This document shows, piece by piece, positions 38,127 to 46,785 of a DNA stretch of 64,000 nucleotides. Origin of the DNA: Symbioplanes lichenis (GTDB lineage Bacteria > Actinomycetota > Actinomycetes > Mycobacteriales > Micromonosporaceae); NCBI RefSeq assembly GCF_030709675.1, contig NZ_JAUZQD010000003.1, positions 620,001 to 684,000 on the forward strand. Reading direction: 5' to 3'. Each line of letters begins with the position of its first letter. Position 1 is the stretch's first letter. A program made the translations under genes and the position numbers. Under the pieces are notes generated by a model. It had not been told where the DNA came from, did not search any database, and saw only the letters and a list, made by a program, of their open reading frames with translations.

Positions 38127-38172
38127 CCGTTTTGCCCCTCTCTTCCCGTCGTTCGTGTCACCGTGAGTGATG

Positions 38173-40470
38173 ATGACGGAAGGCGGGGTGGCGGCGCGGG
38201 CGGGCACGGCCCGGCCCTGGTGGCTGTGGTTCGCGGGAGCCATGGCCGTCGTCGTCGTGGCCACGCCCTTCATCCGCCCGTCCGGGCCGCGCAACGCCGC
38301 CGAGCTGACCGCCGCGGCCGTCGTGGCGCCCGCGCTGGTCCTGGGGCTGCGGCTGCACCGGCCCCGGTACCGGCTCGGCTGGCACGTCCTGCTCGCGGCG
38401 GTGATCTACACGGTCGTCAGCAACGTGCTCTGGCCGGTGCTCACGCCCGGCGCCGACTTCCTCTACTACACGACCTATCCGCTGCTGGGCGTGGCGCTCG
38501 CCGTCCTGCCCGTGCAGGGCCGCCGGAGCTTGTGGTTCGCCGGCTACACCGAGGCGGGGATCATCGCGGGCGGCGCGGCCGTGGTGTGGTGGACGCTGCT
38601 GGTCGACCCGCTCGTGCTCGACCCCGGCCGCCTGCCCGACCAGGCGCACATCGTCGTCTTCCCGATGCTCGACGTGCTGCTCTTCGCGCTGGCGTTGCGG
38701 TTGCTGCTGGTCGCCGGGGTGCGGTCGGTGGCGTACCTGCTCATCGCCGCGATGACCTTCGCCCTGCTGACCGCGGACACGGCGTTCTTCGTGTCGGTCG
38801 TCGCCGGCGGCGGCGCGCCCATGGTGAGCCAGGTCAGCTGGCTGCTCTCCAACACGCTCCTGGGGACCGCGGCCCTGCACCCGTCGATGGCGGTGGCCCA
38901 GCCGGCCCCGGGGGACGCCGAGACGCTGGACGGCGTGGGCGGCACCCGCGTCTACATCGTCACCGTGGTCGCCACCCCGATCCTGACCGGCATCTACCTG
39001 CTGCACGAGGCCATGAACGGCGGGGTGAACGCCGCGGACATCGTCGTCCCGGTGGGCGCCACGGCCCTGACGTCCGCGCTGGTCGTGACCCGGATGCGGC
39101 AGATCAACCAGATCGCCCGCCGGCACGCCGTGGCCCTGCAGGAGTCGCTGTCGCGCCAGGAGGAGCTGCAGGGGGAGCTGCGCCACCAGGCCCAGCACGA
39201 CAGCCTCACCGGGCTGCCCAACCGCGAGGTCCTGTACGAGCGGATCACCGCCGCGCTCGCCGCGGGGAGCACCGGGGCGCTGATCGTCGCCGACCTCGAC
39301 GGCTTCAAGGACATCAACGACCGGTTCGGGCACGCCGTCGGCGACGACCTGCTGCTGGCCGTGGCCGGGCGGCTGCTCGAGCTGGTGCCGGACGGGAGCG
39401 TGCTGGCCCGGCTGGACAGCGACGAGTTCGCCGTCGTCGTCCGGGACGCCGACGTGGTGGCGTGCACCCGGCTCGGCGAGCGCTTCCTGTCCGCCACGCG
39501 CGAGCCGTTCACCGTCCAGGCGCACGAGCTGTTCGCGACGGTGAGCCTCGGGCTGCGGGAGCTCGATCCGGAGTTGCTGACCGGGGATGTGCTGCGGGAC
39601 GCGTACCTGGCGCTGCACGCGGCCAAGGCGGCCGGCCGGGACCAGCTGACCCGCTGGACGCCCGCGCTGACCGAGGAGAAGCTGGCGGTCTCCCGTACGG
39701 TCGAGCGCCTGCGCGGCGCGATCGAGCGCGACGAGCTCGTGGTCCACTACCAGCCGCTGATCCGCCTCGCGGACGAGCGCATGACCGGCGTCGAGGCCCT
39801 GATCCGCTGGCAGCCGGCCGGCGGGCCGATGATCCCGCCCGACAAGTTCATCGCCGCGGCCGAGGACAGCGGGCTCATCGTGCCGATCGGCACGTGGGTC
39901 CTGCACCGCGCCTGCGAGGTCGTCGCCGGCTGGCAGCGACTCGGTCACCCCCTCGCCGCCTCGGTCAACGTCTCGCCCCGGCAGCTGCGCGAGCCCGACT
40001 TCGCCGCCCTGGTCCTCGACGCGCTGCGCACCTCGGGGCTGCCCCCGGCCTCCCTGATCCTGGAGATCACCGAGGGGGTGCTGGTCGCCTCGGGCGCGGT
40101 CACCGAGCAGGCCATCCGGCACCTGGAGACGCTACGGGCCCGCGGGGTGCGCGTGGCGATCGACGACTTCGGGACGGGCTACTCGTCGCTGGCCTACCTG
40201 CGGGACCTGCCGATCGACCACGTCAAGATCGACAAGTCGTTCATGCCGTCCGGCGCCGGCGACCCGGCGCTGCGCGCGATGGTCAAGGCGATCGTGGACC
40301 TGGCCGCCGGGCTGCGCCTCGGCACGATCGCGGAGGGCGTCGAGACCGCCGGGCAGGCCGCCTTCCTGCGCGAGCTGGGCTGCGAGCGGGCGCAGGGGTA
40401 CTACTACTCGCGACCGGTCCCGGCGGCCGATCTGCTGACGGCGTTTCAGGGGCGCAAGTCCGTTTTCTGA
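38173..40470 (+). CDS. Membrane GGDEF/EAL protein with degenerate GGDEF (probable c-di-GMP phosphodiesterase)
   Basis: A 765-residue protein with about eight N-terminal membrane helices (up to about 290), a linker, a GGDEF domain (about 325-480) and an EAL domain (about 490-755). The cyclase signature is DSDEF (LARLDSDEFAVV) in place of GGDEF, so diguanylate cyclase activity is unlikely, although GTP might still bind. The EAL domain looks intact: GVEALIRW, EITEGVL, AIDDFGTGYSSL, and AEGVETA with the expected acidic residues, so it probably cleaves c-di-GMP. GTGAG at 38163 favours ATG 38173; GTG 38167 and ATG 38170 are alternatives. Its membrane part resembles the paralogue at 48060. Confidence 0.9.
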   Translation: MTEGGVAARAGTARPWWLWFAGAMAVVVVATPFIRPSGPRNAAELTAAAVVAPALVLGLRLHRPRYRLGWHVLLAAVIYTVVSNVLWPVLTPGADFLYYTTYPLLGVALAVLPVQGRRSLWFAGYTEAGIIAGGAAVVWWTLLVDPLVLDPGRLPDQAHIVVFPMLDVLLFALALRLLLVAGVRSVAYLLIAAMTFALLTADTAFFVSVVAGGGAPMVSQVSWLLSNTLLGTAALHPSMAVAQPAPGDAETLDGVGGTRVYIVTVVATPILTGIYLLHEAMNGGVNAADIVVPVGATALTSALVVTRMRQINQIARRHAVALQESLSRQEELQGELRHQAQHDSLTGLPNREVLYERITAALAAGSTGALIVADLDGFKDINDRFGHAVGDDLLLAVAGRLLELVPDGSVLARLDSDEFAVVVRDADVVACTRLGERFLSATREPFTVQAHELFATVSLGLRELDPELLTGDVLRDAYLALHAAKAAGRDQLTRWTPALTEEKLAVSRTVERLRGAIERDELVVHYQPLIRLADERMTGVEALIRWQPAGGPMIPPDKFIAAAEDSGLIVPIGTWVLHRACEVVAGWQRLGHPLAASVNVSPRQLREPDFAALVLDALRTSGLPPASLILEITEGVLVASGAVTEQAIRHLETLRARGVRVAIDDFGTGYSSLAYLRDLPIDHVKIDKSFMPSGAGDPALRAMVKAIVDLAAGLRLGTIAEGVETAGQAAFLRELGCERAQGYYYSRPVPAADLLTAFQGRKSVF

Positions 40471-40557
40471 CTCGCCCCGGTGCGTGCCGGGGAGCGGTCG
40501 GGTGCCGTTCGGTTACCTCGCTGTTTTCACCCCCGGGCAGGCCCTAGCGTTCTCGCC

Positions 40558-40947
40558 ATGACGAACTCCGCCGCTGTCTCCGCCGCCGCCGCTGCCGCTC
40601 CCGCCTTCGTCCCGGCCTGCCCGGCGCGGGGTTTCCTCGACGAGATGATGGCCCGGGTCGGCGTCGACGGCCTCGCCGCCGCGCTCGGCGACGCGGGCCT
40701 GCTCGCCCAGGTCGACCAGCACGCGGCCGCCGTCCGGGACGCGCTCGCCGGGGCGGGCCGCGAGGTCGACGCCGACGGCCTGGCCGCGTACGCCCGGTCG
40801 ATCGTCTTCGCCGCCAAGCGCATGGGCCGGGCCGTGCCGGAGCCCGGTCACGCGCCGCTGACCGGCACCGCGTGGCTGGCCGCCGACTGGCACCAGATGC
40901 GCCTGGTGGCCGTCTGCATGATCGCCGAGTCGGCCGGTCTGCTGTAA
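40558..40947 (+). CDS. Small actinobacterial protein resembling DUF6401 family
   Basis: A 129-residue protein. The segment LAAALGDAGLLAQVDQHAAAVR resembles the DQHAAAVRD core of the uncharacterised DUF6401 family found mainly in actinomycetes. There is an Ala-rich N-terminus but no convincing export signal, and no enzyme motif. TAGCGT lies seven bases before the ATG, with no Shine-Dalgarno, so the message is probably leaderless. The function is unknown; the family match is from memory and tentative. Confidence 0.55.
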   Translation: MTNSAAVSAAAAAAPAFVPACPARGFLDEMMARVGVDGLAAALGDAGLLAQVDQHAAAVRDALAGAGREVDADGLAAYARSIVFAAKRMGRAVPEPGHAPLTGTAWLAADWHQMRLVAVCMIAESAGLL

Positions 40948-41012
40948 CTCCTGCCCGAAACGCTGATCCTCGTCGTTATCCGCAGCAATCGGGCGAAGGT
41001 AACTTTTCGCTC

Positions 41013-41747
41013 ATGCGCCTCACCGCCTCGTTCGTCCCCCTGCTGGCCCTTCTCGCCGGCGTTGCCCCGGCCGCGGCTGCTGCTTCGCCGGCCGCTCCTG
41101 CGGTGGTGGCTGCTCCCGCGGCCGGACCGGTCACCGTGGCGCGGTACTCCTTCGACGGCGGCTCGCTGGCCGACCGGTCGGGCCACGGGCCCGCGCTCGC
41201 CGTCCGTTCCGTCTCCGGCGGCCGGGTCACCCTCACCGGCGGGCACGCCGCCTTCCCGGCCCTCTGCACGACCGCCAAGCCCTGCCCGCGCGCCCTTCTC
41301 GAAGGCCCGGACGACCCCGACCTCGACCCGCAGAGCCGGCCCTTCCGGTGGGGCGCGAAGGTGCGCGTGACGAAGGCCCAGCTCGGCGCCGGCTCCGCCA
41401 ACGTCGTCCAGAAGGGCGTCGCCGACACCGACAGCCAGTGGAAGCTGCAGATCGGCGCGCGCCAGGGCAAGGCCCACTGCGTCGTGGTCGGCCAGGGCGG
41501 GACCCGGGCGGTCATCCACCTCGTACGCTCCTCGGCCGGCGTCGCGGACGGCGCCTGGCACGACATCCTCTGCGTCCGGGCCGGCACGCGGCTCACCGTC
41601 TTCGTCGACGGGCACGACCGGGGTCACGGGACGATCCCGGCCGGGCTGTCCGTCGCCAACGCCCTGCCGCTGCGCATCGGCGGCCCCAACCTCGGCGGCG
41701 ACCTCTATCACGGGGAGCTCGACGACGTGATCGCCCGCGTGGGCTGA
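41013..41747 (+). CDS. Secreted LamG/concanavalin A-like protein
   Basis: A 244-residue exported protein. Signal peptide RLTASFVPLLALLAGVAPA with cleavage near an Ala-rich site, then a LamG-like lectin domain: ARYSFDGGSLADRSGHG opens it, WKLQIGARQGKAHCVVVG and WHDILCVRAGTRLTVFVDG are the characteristic strands, and LYHGELDDVIARVG closes it. Such domains bind carbohydrate or extracellular ligands. Four cysteines may form disulfides. TAACTT seven bases before the ATG suggests a leaderless transcript. A strong terminator at 41805 follows. Confidence 0.8.
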   Translation: MRLTASFVPLLALLAGVAPAAAAASPAAPAVVAAPAAGPVTVARYSFDGGSLADRSGHGPALAVRSVSGGRVTLTGGHAAFPALCTTAKPCPRALLEGPDDPDLDPQSRPFRWGAKVRVTKAQLGAGSANVVQKGVADTDSQWKLQIGARQGKAHCVVVGQGGTRAVIHLVRSSAGVADGAWHDILCVRAGTRLTVFVDGHDRGHGTIPAGLSVANALPLRIGGPNLGGDLYHGELDDVIARVG

Positions 41748-41804
41748 CGGACCCCCGGCCCGCCGTTTTCGAATCGGCCCGGACGGCGGGGCCCGGGAAA
41801 GGGG

Positions 41805-41840
41805 CGGGAGCCGGAACCCCGGCAAGGGTTCCGGCTCCCG
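41805..41840. terminator. Bidirectional terminator between LamG and MarR genes
   Basis: Perfect 15-bp stem, arms 41805-41819 and 41826-41840 (CGGGAGCCGGAACCC and complement), with a 6-base loop. It is centred in the gap between convergent genes. Confidence 0.9.
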
Positions 41841-41844
41841 TTCG

Positions 41845-42267
41845 TCACTCGACCAGCTCCCGCAGCGTGGCGCGCAACTGGGCCGCCGCCTGCGGGGGCA
41901 CGGCCGCGAGAAAGTCCTCCTCCGCCTCCCGGTAGGCCGTCCGGGCGGCGTCGAGGGTCCGCTCGCCCTGCTCGGTGAGCTCGACGATGTTGCGGCGCCG
42001 GTCGCCCGGGTCCGGCCGCCGGGCCACGACGCCCTTGCGCTCGAGCTCGTCCAGCAGGGCCACCATCGTCGTGCGGTCGATGCCGAGCCGCTGCGCCACC
42101 TGCAGCTGCGAGGCCGGCTCCCGCCCGGCGAGCACCCGGAGCGCCCCGAAGTCCTTGCTGTCGATCCCGAGCGGCCGCAGCGCCGTGTCGGTCAGGGCGG
42201 TGAACCGCAGGTGGGCGTGCTTGAGCAGATAACCCAGCACGTCGTGCGGGTCGGGCGCCGTGGACAT
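41845..42267 (-). CDS. MarR-family transcriptional regulator
   Basis: A 140-residue winged-helix regulator: LGYLLKHAHLRFTALTD, recognition region LQVAQRLGIDRTTMVALLDELE, then the wing GVVARRPDPGDRRRNIVELT. It is divergent from the epimerase gene. An 11-bp perfect inverted repeat between them is its probable operator. On the minus strand TAGGAT lies six bases before the ATG, so its own transcript is likely leaderless with the operator covering the region upstream of the -10 element. The likely job is to repress the epimerase-like gene and itself until a small ligand binds. Confidence 0.9.
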   Translation of the reverse strand: MSTAPDPHDVLGYLLKHAHLRFTALTDTALRPLGIDSKDFGALRVLAGREPASQLQVAQRLGIDRTTMVALLDELERKGVVARRPDPGDRRRNIVELTEQGERTLDAARTAYREAEEDFLAAVPPQAAAQLRATLRELVE

Positions 42268-42288
42268 GCCGCCATCCTACGCGCTACG

Positions 42289-42315
42289 CTGATCGTCAGT
42301 AACGCTGACGATCAG
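42289..42315. promoter_or_regulatory. Probable MarR operator
   Basis: CTGATCGTCAG-TAACG-CTGACGATCAG is a perfect 11-bp inverted repeat with a 5-base spacer. It lies in the 60-base gap between the divergent MarR and epimerase-like genes and overlaps their promoter region. Confidence 0.8.
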
Positions 42316-42327
42316 AAGGACTGACAC

Positions 42328-43272
42328 ATGATCCTCGTGACCGGAGGAGCCGGCTTCATCGGCTCCCACACCGTCCGCGCCCTCGCCGCCGCCGGCCAGG
42401 AGAGCGTCCTGCTCCAGCGCCGCACCGCCGAGGTTCCGGCCTCCCTCGCCGACCTGCCCGTGCACGCTGTCCGGGCCGACATCGGCGACCTCGACGCGTT
42501 GCTGGCCGTCGGCAAACAGCACCCGATCACCGGGATAGTCCACCTCGCCGTCACACTCCCGTGGGGCGACGACGCCGCCGACCCGATCGACACCTCCGCG
42601 CGGTCGCTGGAGGGCTACCTCAACGTCGTCCGGGCCGCCCGGGCCTGGGGCGTGCGCCGCATGGTGACGGCCAGCACGATCGGCGTCTACGGCTTCGGGA
42701 CGCCCGGCGCCCTCACCGAGGACATGCCGCTGTCTCTCACGCACACCCACGCCATCCCGACCTTCAAGAAGATCTTCGAGCTGCTCGGCGGTCACCTCGC
42801 GGCCGAGACCGGCATCGAGATCGTCAACGCGCGCATCTCCGGCACGTGGGGCCCCGGCGGCCACCTGCCCGACCCGTTCTTCGCCGCGCCGTCGATCCTG
42901 CAGGGCGCGGCCCGGGGCACGGCACCGGACCTGACCGGGCTGCTGCGGCCCGCGCACGCCGAGGACGCGCTCGACTTGCTGTATGTGCGCGACACCGGAC
43001 GGGCGCTGGCGCTGCTGCAGCTGACCGAGGGGTTGCGCCACGGGACGTACAACGTCGCCTCCGGCCACGCCACCAGCAACGCCGACGTGATCGCGGCGAT
43101 CCGGGCCGGGGAGCCGGGATTCCGGTTCGAGCTGCCGTCAGCGGGCGAGCAGCCGCGGAGCTGGCTGGACATCAGCCGGCTGCGGGAGGACACCGGGTTC
43201 GAGCCCGAGTACGACACAGCGGCGGCGGCGGCCGACTACATCGCGTGGCTGCGGGCCGGGAACGAGCGCTGA
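42328..43272 (+). CDS. NAD-dependent epimerase/dehydratase (extended SDR)
   Basis: A 314-residue extended SDR: ILVTGGAGFIGSHTVRALAA is the NAD-binding loop, HLAVTLPWGDDA is the family strand, and the catalytic region is ASTIGVYGFGTPGALTED. The usual YxxxK is not clear: the position carries THAIPTFKK, with Thr/Phe and Lys, so the Tyr may be replaced. The product probably acts on a sugar nucleotide or another small hydroxy/keto compound. AAGGA lies before ATG 42328. It is divergent from MarR and ends in a hairpin at 43280-43311. The possible loss of the catalytic Tyr lowers confidence in a standard reaction. Confidence 0.78.
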   Translation: MILVTGGAGFIGSHTVRALAAAGQESVLLQRRTAEVPASLADLPVHAVRADIGDLDALLAVGKQHPITGIVHLAVTLPWGDDAADPIDTSARSLEGYLNVVRAARAWGVRRMVTASTIGVYGFGTPGALTEDMPLSLTHTHAIPTFKKIFELLGGHLAAETGIEIVNARISGTWGPGGHLPDPFFAAPSILQGAARGTAPDLTGLLRPAHAEDALDLLYVRDTGRALALLQLTEGLRHGTYNVASGHATSNADVIAAIRAGEPGFRFELPSAGEQPRSWLDISRLREDTGFEPEYDTAAAAADYIAWLRAGNER

Positions 43273-43279
43273 CGCGGCG

Positions 43280-43311
43280 CCGCCCCGCCGGCTCGGTCGT
43301 CGGCGGGGCGG
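43280..43311 (+). terminator. Terminator of epimerase gene
   Basis: 11-bp stem CCGCCCCGCCG/CGGCGGGGCGG with a 10-base loop, seven bases after the stop codon, followed by GCTTTCGG. Confidence 0.7.
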
Positions 43312-43366
43312 GCTTTCGGCCGCGGCCGGCCTTGGTTCGCTCGGCCGCTCCGCCGCGGTGGGCCGA

Positions 43367-43687
43367 TCAGCTCCGGCGGAAGGCGTAGGAGCGGCCGCCG
43401 CCAGGGGTGCCCCGACCGGCCCGGGCGCGGCCGGAGCGTTCCCGGGCGGCCTGGCGCGGATCCCCGGCGCCGTGATGGGCCGGGGCGGTGCGGGACTTCC
43501 CCGCGCCGGCGTCCACGACGGGGACGATCGCCGCCGCCGGCTTCCGGCGTGCGGCCTCGTCGGCGTCGAGCCGCAGACCGTCGGCGCCGGGTAGCGGACC
43601 GGTGGTGCCGGGGCGCGGGTGGCCGGCGTCGAGGCGCAGGTCGCGGGCGTCGCCGGGCGGGGGAGGGGGAAGGTCGCGTGCAGGCAT
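43367..43687 (-). CDS. Small basic Pro/Arg-rich hypothetical protein
   Basis: A 106-residue, very basic and low-complexity protein (PARDLPPPPPGDARDL, ending SYAFRRS). A short motif LRLDA occurs twice (in DLRLDAGHP and GLRLDADEAA). No known domain, signal peptide or membrane helix is seen. A strong AGGAGG sits six bases before ATG 43687, which is the main support that it is expressed. The bias in amino acids could also come from chance in GC-rich DNA, so I treat it as tentative. Confidence 0.5.
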   Translation of the reverse strand: MPARDLPPPPPGDARDLRLDAGHPRPGTTGPLPGADGLRLDADEAARRKPAAAIVPVVDAGAGKSRTAPAHHGAGDPRQAARERSGRARAGRGTPGGGRSYAFRRS

Positions 43688-43948
43688 GAGCATCCTCCTG
43701 AGCAGGAGAGGGGGAAGCCGTGGTGACGAAAGAGATGAGCCCCGGGCGCCGGACGCGGCGGACCCACGGCGGACATGCGCCGCCGGAACTACCCGGTGCC
43801 GGGGCCCGCGGCGATCGAACGCCGGGCCGGGCCCGCATGCGGCAGAGGCAGTAGCTCAGGACTCCATGCCGAGAACAGTAGGCACGTCCCGGCATGCGCG
43901 CGAGTGATTATTCGCCTGCGGGGGATCTGCTCGCTCGGTGAGCGTGCT

Positions 43949-44995
43949 CTATTCGCCCGCGGCCAGGTCGAGACCCGCGCGCAGCGTCGCGGTCGCTGTG
44001 GGGAAGTCGCGCAGCTGCTCGGCCAGGACCTCCAGGCCGGCCCGCAGCGCCACCGGCGGCACCGCGCGCGCCCGCAGGACGGCCTGGGTCCAGTCGACGA
44101 AGTCGGTGAACACAGTCTCGTCGCCGACGTAGAGCGACGCGGCGAGGAAGTCGGCGATGTGGCCCATGTCCTCGGCGGTGGCGTCGTGCTGGCGCTGGTC
44201 GTAGGCGTTCATGGCCGGGTAGGCGGCGAGCAGGCGGGTCAGGGCGGTCTGCACGAGGTCGCCGCGGTGGCGGACGACGTACGTGTATTCGTCGTCGCCC
44301 AGGAACGCGGACTCGAAGGGGTCGGTGAGCGGCGGCGGCCACTTGCGGGCGAGCCGGGCGACGGCGTCGTCGGCGGTGGCGGCCCAGGCGTCGGCGCCCA
44401 GGCGGTGGGCCCAGCGGCCGTCCGGGCCGAAGCCGCGGCCGCCCGTGATGACCGGGACGCCGACCGAGCGGCAGGCGGTGATGGCGGCGTGGGCCCGGGG
44501 CAGACGGGTGGGGATCATGCAGCTCAGGGCGACGGCGTCGGGGCCGGTCTGGTGCAGGTGGGTGACCAGGTGCGGGCCGGGGACGTTGGCGCCGAGGAAG
44601 TCGACGCGCCAGCCGTCGAGCCGCAGCATCTCGCCGAGCATGCGCGACGGCAGGGCGTGCCACTCGCCGTCGACGCAGGCGACGGTGATGCGGCCGCGGG
44701 TGGGGCGGACCGAGGTGCGGGCGGCGACCGCGGCCAGGGCGCGCTCGCTGATCGCGGTGGCCGCGTGCTCGCGGGCGACGGACCACTCGTTGGCGGCCCA
44801 CAGCTCGCCGACGCGGCTCTGGGTGGGGGCGATCAGGCCGAGGATGATCCGCTGCGGCTGCTCGCCCGCGTCCAGCAGGGCGGTCACGAGCTCGACCGCG
44901 CCGAACTCGTCGCCCTCGCCGACCAGGCGCAGGAACCGCTCGCCGGCGGCGGGGTCCTCCAGGGACCGGGGCGGGGTGGTGACGGTGACGGACAT
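43949..44995 (-). CDS. Cobalamin-binding photoreceptor (probable photocobilin)
   Basis: A 348-residue protein. Residues 15-95 form the four-helix cap of B12-binding domains and carry W66-x9-E76-H77, the motif that holds adenosylcobalamin in the light-sensing state of CarH. Residues 100-215 are the Rossmann-like cobalamin domain: lower-ligand His is H113 in GEWHALPS, then LSCM and the GG in ITGGRGF. Residues 225-348 are an extra, mostly helical domain (LVQTALTRLLAAYP, DMGHIADFLAASLYVGD) of the size of the globin-like biliverdin domain in photocobilins. There is no MerR DNA-binding domain, so it is not a CarH/LitR repressor. The ATG overlaps the phosphatase stop by one base (TGATG). Photocobilin assignment is inferred from this layout and needs a structural comparison. 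Confidence 0.8.
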   Translation of the reverse strand: MSVTVTTPPRSLEDPAAGERFLRLVGEGDEFGAVELVTALLDAGEQPQRIILGLIAPTQSRVGELWAANEWSVAREHAATAISERALAAVAARTSVRPTRGRITVACVDGEWHALPSRMLGEMLRLDGWRVDFLGANVPGPHLVTHLHQTGPDAVALSCMIPTRLPRAHAAITACRSVGVPVITGGRGFGPDGRWAHRLGADAWAATADDAVARLARKWPPPLTDPFESAFLGDDEYTYVVRHRGDLVQTALTRLLAAYPAMNAYDQRQHDATAEDMGHIADFLAASLYVGDETVFTDFVDWTQAVLRARAVPPVALRAGLEVLAEQLRDFPTATATLRAGLDLAAGE

Positions 44996-46707
44996 CAGCG
45001 GGTGCGGTTCCTCCGTTCGCCCCGCCGGGCGTCGATCGCGAAGGGCGAGACCGGCAGGCCGCCGGTCTCCATCGAGCGCAGCCGGGTGCGCGCGGGCGCC
45101 CGCACGGCGAGCATGGCGATGTCGTCGCGGACGCCGCCGTGCACCCAGTCGGACACGAGCTGGCGGACCCGCTCGACCGCGGCGTCGCCGGGCATGTCGC
45201 GGCAGCTGGCCAGGGCGTCACGCAGGCGCTGCTCGCCCCACTGCTCCTGACCGGTGGCGCCGCCGCGGGCCTCGATGAGCCCGTCGCTGTAGAACAGGCA
45301 CGTCTCGCCGGGCGCCAGCTCGACCGTCGCCGGGTGCACCGAGATGTCCGGGACGACCCCGACCAGCGTGCCCTTGACCGGGACGGCCTCGACCGTGCCG
45401 TCGGTGCGCAGGATCAGCGGCACGGGATGCCCGCCGGTGGCGAGCTGCAGCCGGACCCGCCCGTGCTCGGCGCGGCCGATCGAGCCCACGACGAGCGTGA
45501 CGAACCGGTGCTGCCGGCCGCCGCCGAGCAGGGCCGTGTTGAGCACCTTGAGCATGGTCGCCGGGTCGTCCTCGACGAGGCGCAGCGCGCGCAGCGTCTG
45601 GCGGATCTTGCCGGTGAGCACGGCGGCCTCGGCGCCCTTGCCGCACACGTCGCCCAGCACGACGATGGTCTCGGCGCTGGTGGCGGTGGGCCCGAAGACG
45701 TCGTAGAAGTCGCCGCCGACGCGCAGCTCGTCGCGCGCCGCCTGGTAGGAGCCGACGAGCTCCACGCCGTCGGGCTGCGGCAGCTCGGGCGGGAGCAGGT
45801 CGGCCTGCAGGATCGCCGTGGTCTCGACCTGCTCGCGATAGAGCGCGGCGGCCGAGATGGCCGAGCCGGCCCGGGCGGCGAAGATGCGGGCGAGCATCTC
45901 GTCCTCGGGCGTGAAGACGGCGTCGGGACCCCGGCGGGCCAGGATCAGCGCGCCGGCCGGCTCGGCGGCGCCCGGCAGCGGCGTGACCAGCAGCGCGCCG
46001 ACCGGGCCGAAGTCGCCCGGCAGCAGCCAGGCGGGCACCTGGGAGGCGTCCAGCCAGCGGCTCGGGATGGGCGGGAAGCCGGCGAGCGCCTCCTCCAGCC
46101 CGGGCACCTCGCTCAGCAGGCGGTCACGCAGCGTGCCCTCGTCGAGGTCACCGCCGGTGGCGAGGCGCATCCACTCGCTCTGCCGGCGGCGCGGCGGCAG
46201 CACGACCACGGCCAGATCGGCCAGGTGCGACGCGGCCAGCTCGACGGTCGTCCGCAGGACCCGGCGGGTGTGCAGCGACGCCGACAGCCGCCGGCCGGCC
46301 TCGGCCAGGAAGGCGGTGCGCGCCCGCTCGGAGTCGAACTGGGCGGTGCGCCGGACCTCCTCGGTGACGTCCCGCAGGTACCACGCGTAGTGGCCGGCGT
46401 CGAGCGGGCGGCGCTCGCCCCGCAGGTGCCGGCCCTCGTGCTCCTCCTCGAAGCCGAGGCTGCCCTCGGCCGTCGCCCGGGCCAGCGCGGCCAGCGGCGC
46501 CCCGGCCGCCGGGACGCCGGGCTCGAGGCCGGGCACGAGCAGCATGGCGGCGCCGTTGACCAGCAGCACGGTGTGGTCAGCGGCGGAACAGAGCACGATC
46601 GCCTCGGAGGAGGCGTCGAGCGCCGCGCGCAGCAGGGCCGGCGCGGGGGCGGGCACGGGTGGACCATGCTGCCGGGCGCCGGCCTGAACGGGCAGGTGAG
46701 CTGTCAC
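44995..46707 (-). CDS. SpoIIE-type PP2C phosphatase with PAS and GAF domains
   Basis: A 570-residue soluble phosphatase. A PAS domain (about 25-115, LRAALDASSEAIVLCSAADH), a GAF-like domain (about 125-290, ending LARIFAARAGSAISAAALY), a linker helix (REQVETTAILQADLLPPELP) and a SpoIIE domain (about 325-545) with GGDFYDVFG, VLGDVCGKGAEAAVLTG, ATGGHPVPLIL and LFYSDGLIEARGG, the metal-binding motifs. Such RsbU/SpoIIE proteins dephosphorylate anti-anti-sigma factors and so free a SigB-type sigma. GTG 46707 follows GGAGGAC. It is coupled to the B12 photoreceptor gene downstream, so light may set its activity. No anti-sigma factor is adjacent. Confidence 0.93.
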   Translation of the reverse strand: MTAHLPVQAGARQHGPPVPAPAPALLRAALDASSEAIVLCSAADHTVLLVNGAAMLLVPGLEPGVPAAGAPLAALARATAEGSLGFEEEHEGRHLRGERRPLDAGHYAWYLRDVTEEVRRTAQFDSERARTAFLAEAGRRLSASLHTRRVLRTTVELAASHLADLAVVVLPPRRRQSEWMRLATGGDLDEGTLRDRLLSEVPGLEEALAGFPPIPSRWLDASQVPAWLLPGDFGPVGALLVTPLPGAAEPAGALILARRGPDAVFTPEDEMLARIFAARAGSAISAAALYREQVETTAILQADLLPPELPQPDGVELVGSYQAARDELRVGGDFYDVFGPTATSAETIVVLGDVCGKGAEAAVLTGKIRQTLRALRLVEDDPATMLKVLNTALLGGGRQHRFVTLVVGSIGRAEHGRVRLQLATGGHPVPLILRTDGTVEAVPVKGTLVGVVPDISVHPATVELAPGETCLFYSDGLIEARGGATGQEQWGEQRLRDALASCRDMPGDAAVERVRQLVSDWVHGGVRDDIAMLAVRAPARTRLRSMETGGLPVSPFAIDARRGERRNRTR

Positions 46708-46785
46708 AACAAGTCCTCCTCTCTCCTCTCCCCGCCGACAAGTAATCCTGCACAGCCTACGCGGGAATCTTGCGAGCCGCCCGGC

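Noticed and set aside
34116..38294. A 1392-codon open frame on the minus strand
   Set aside because: It is the antisense shadow of hrpA. Its composition is Leu/Val/Asp/Gly/Arg-rich without motifs, as expected from GC-rich third positions.
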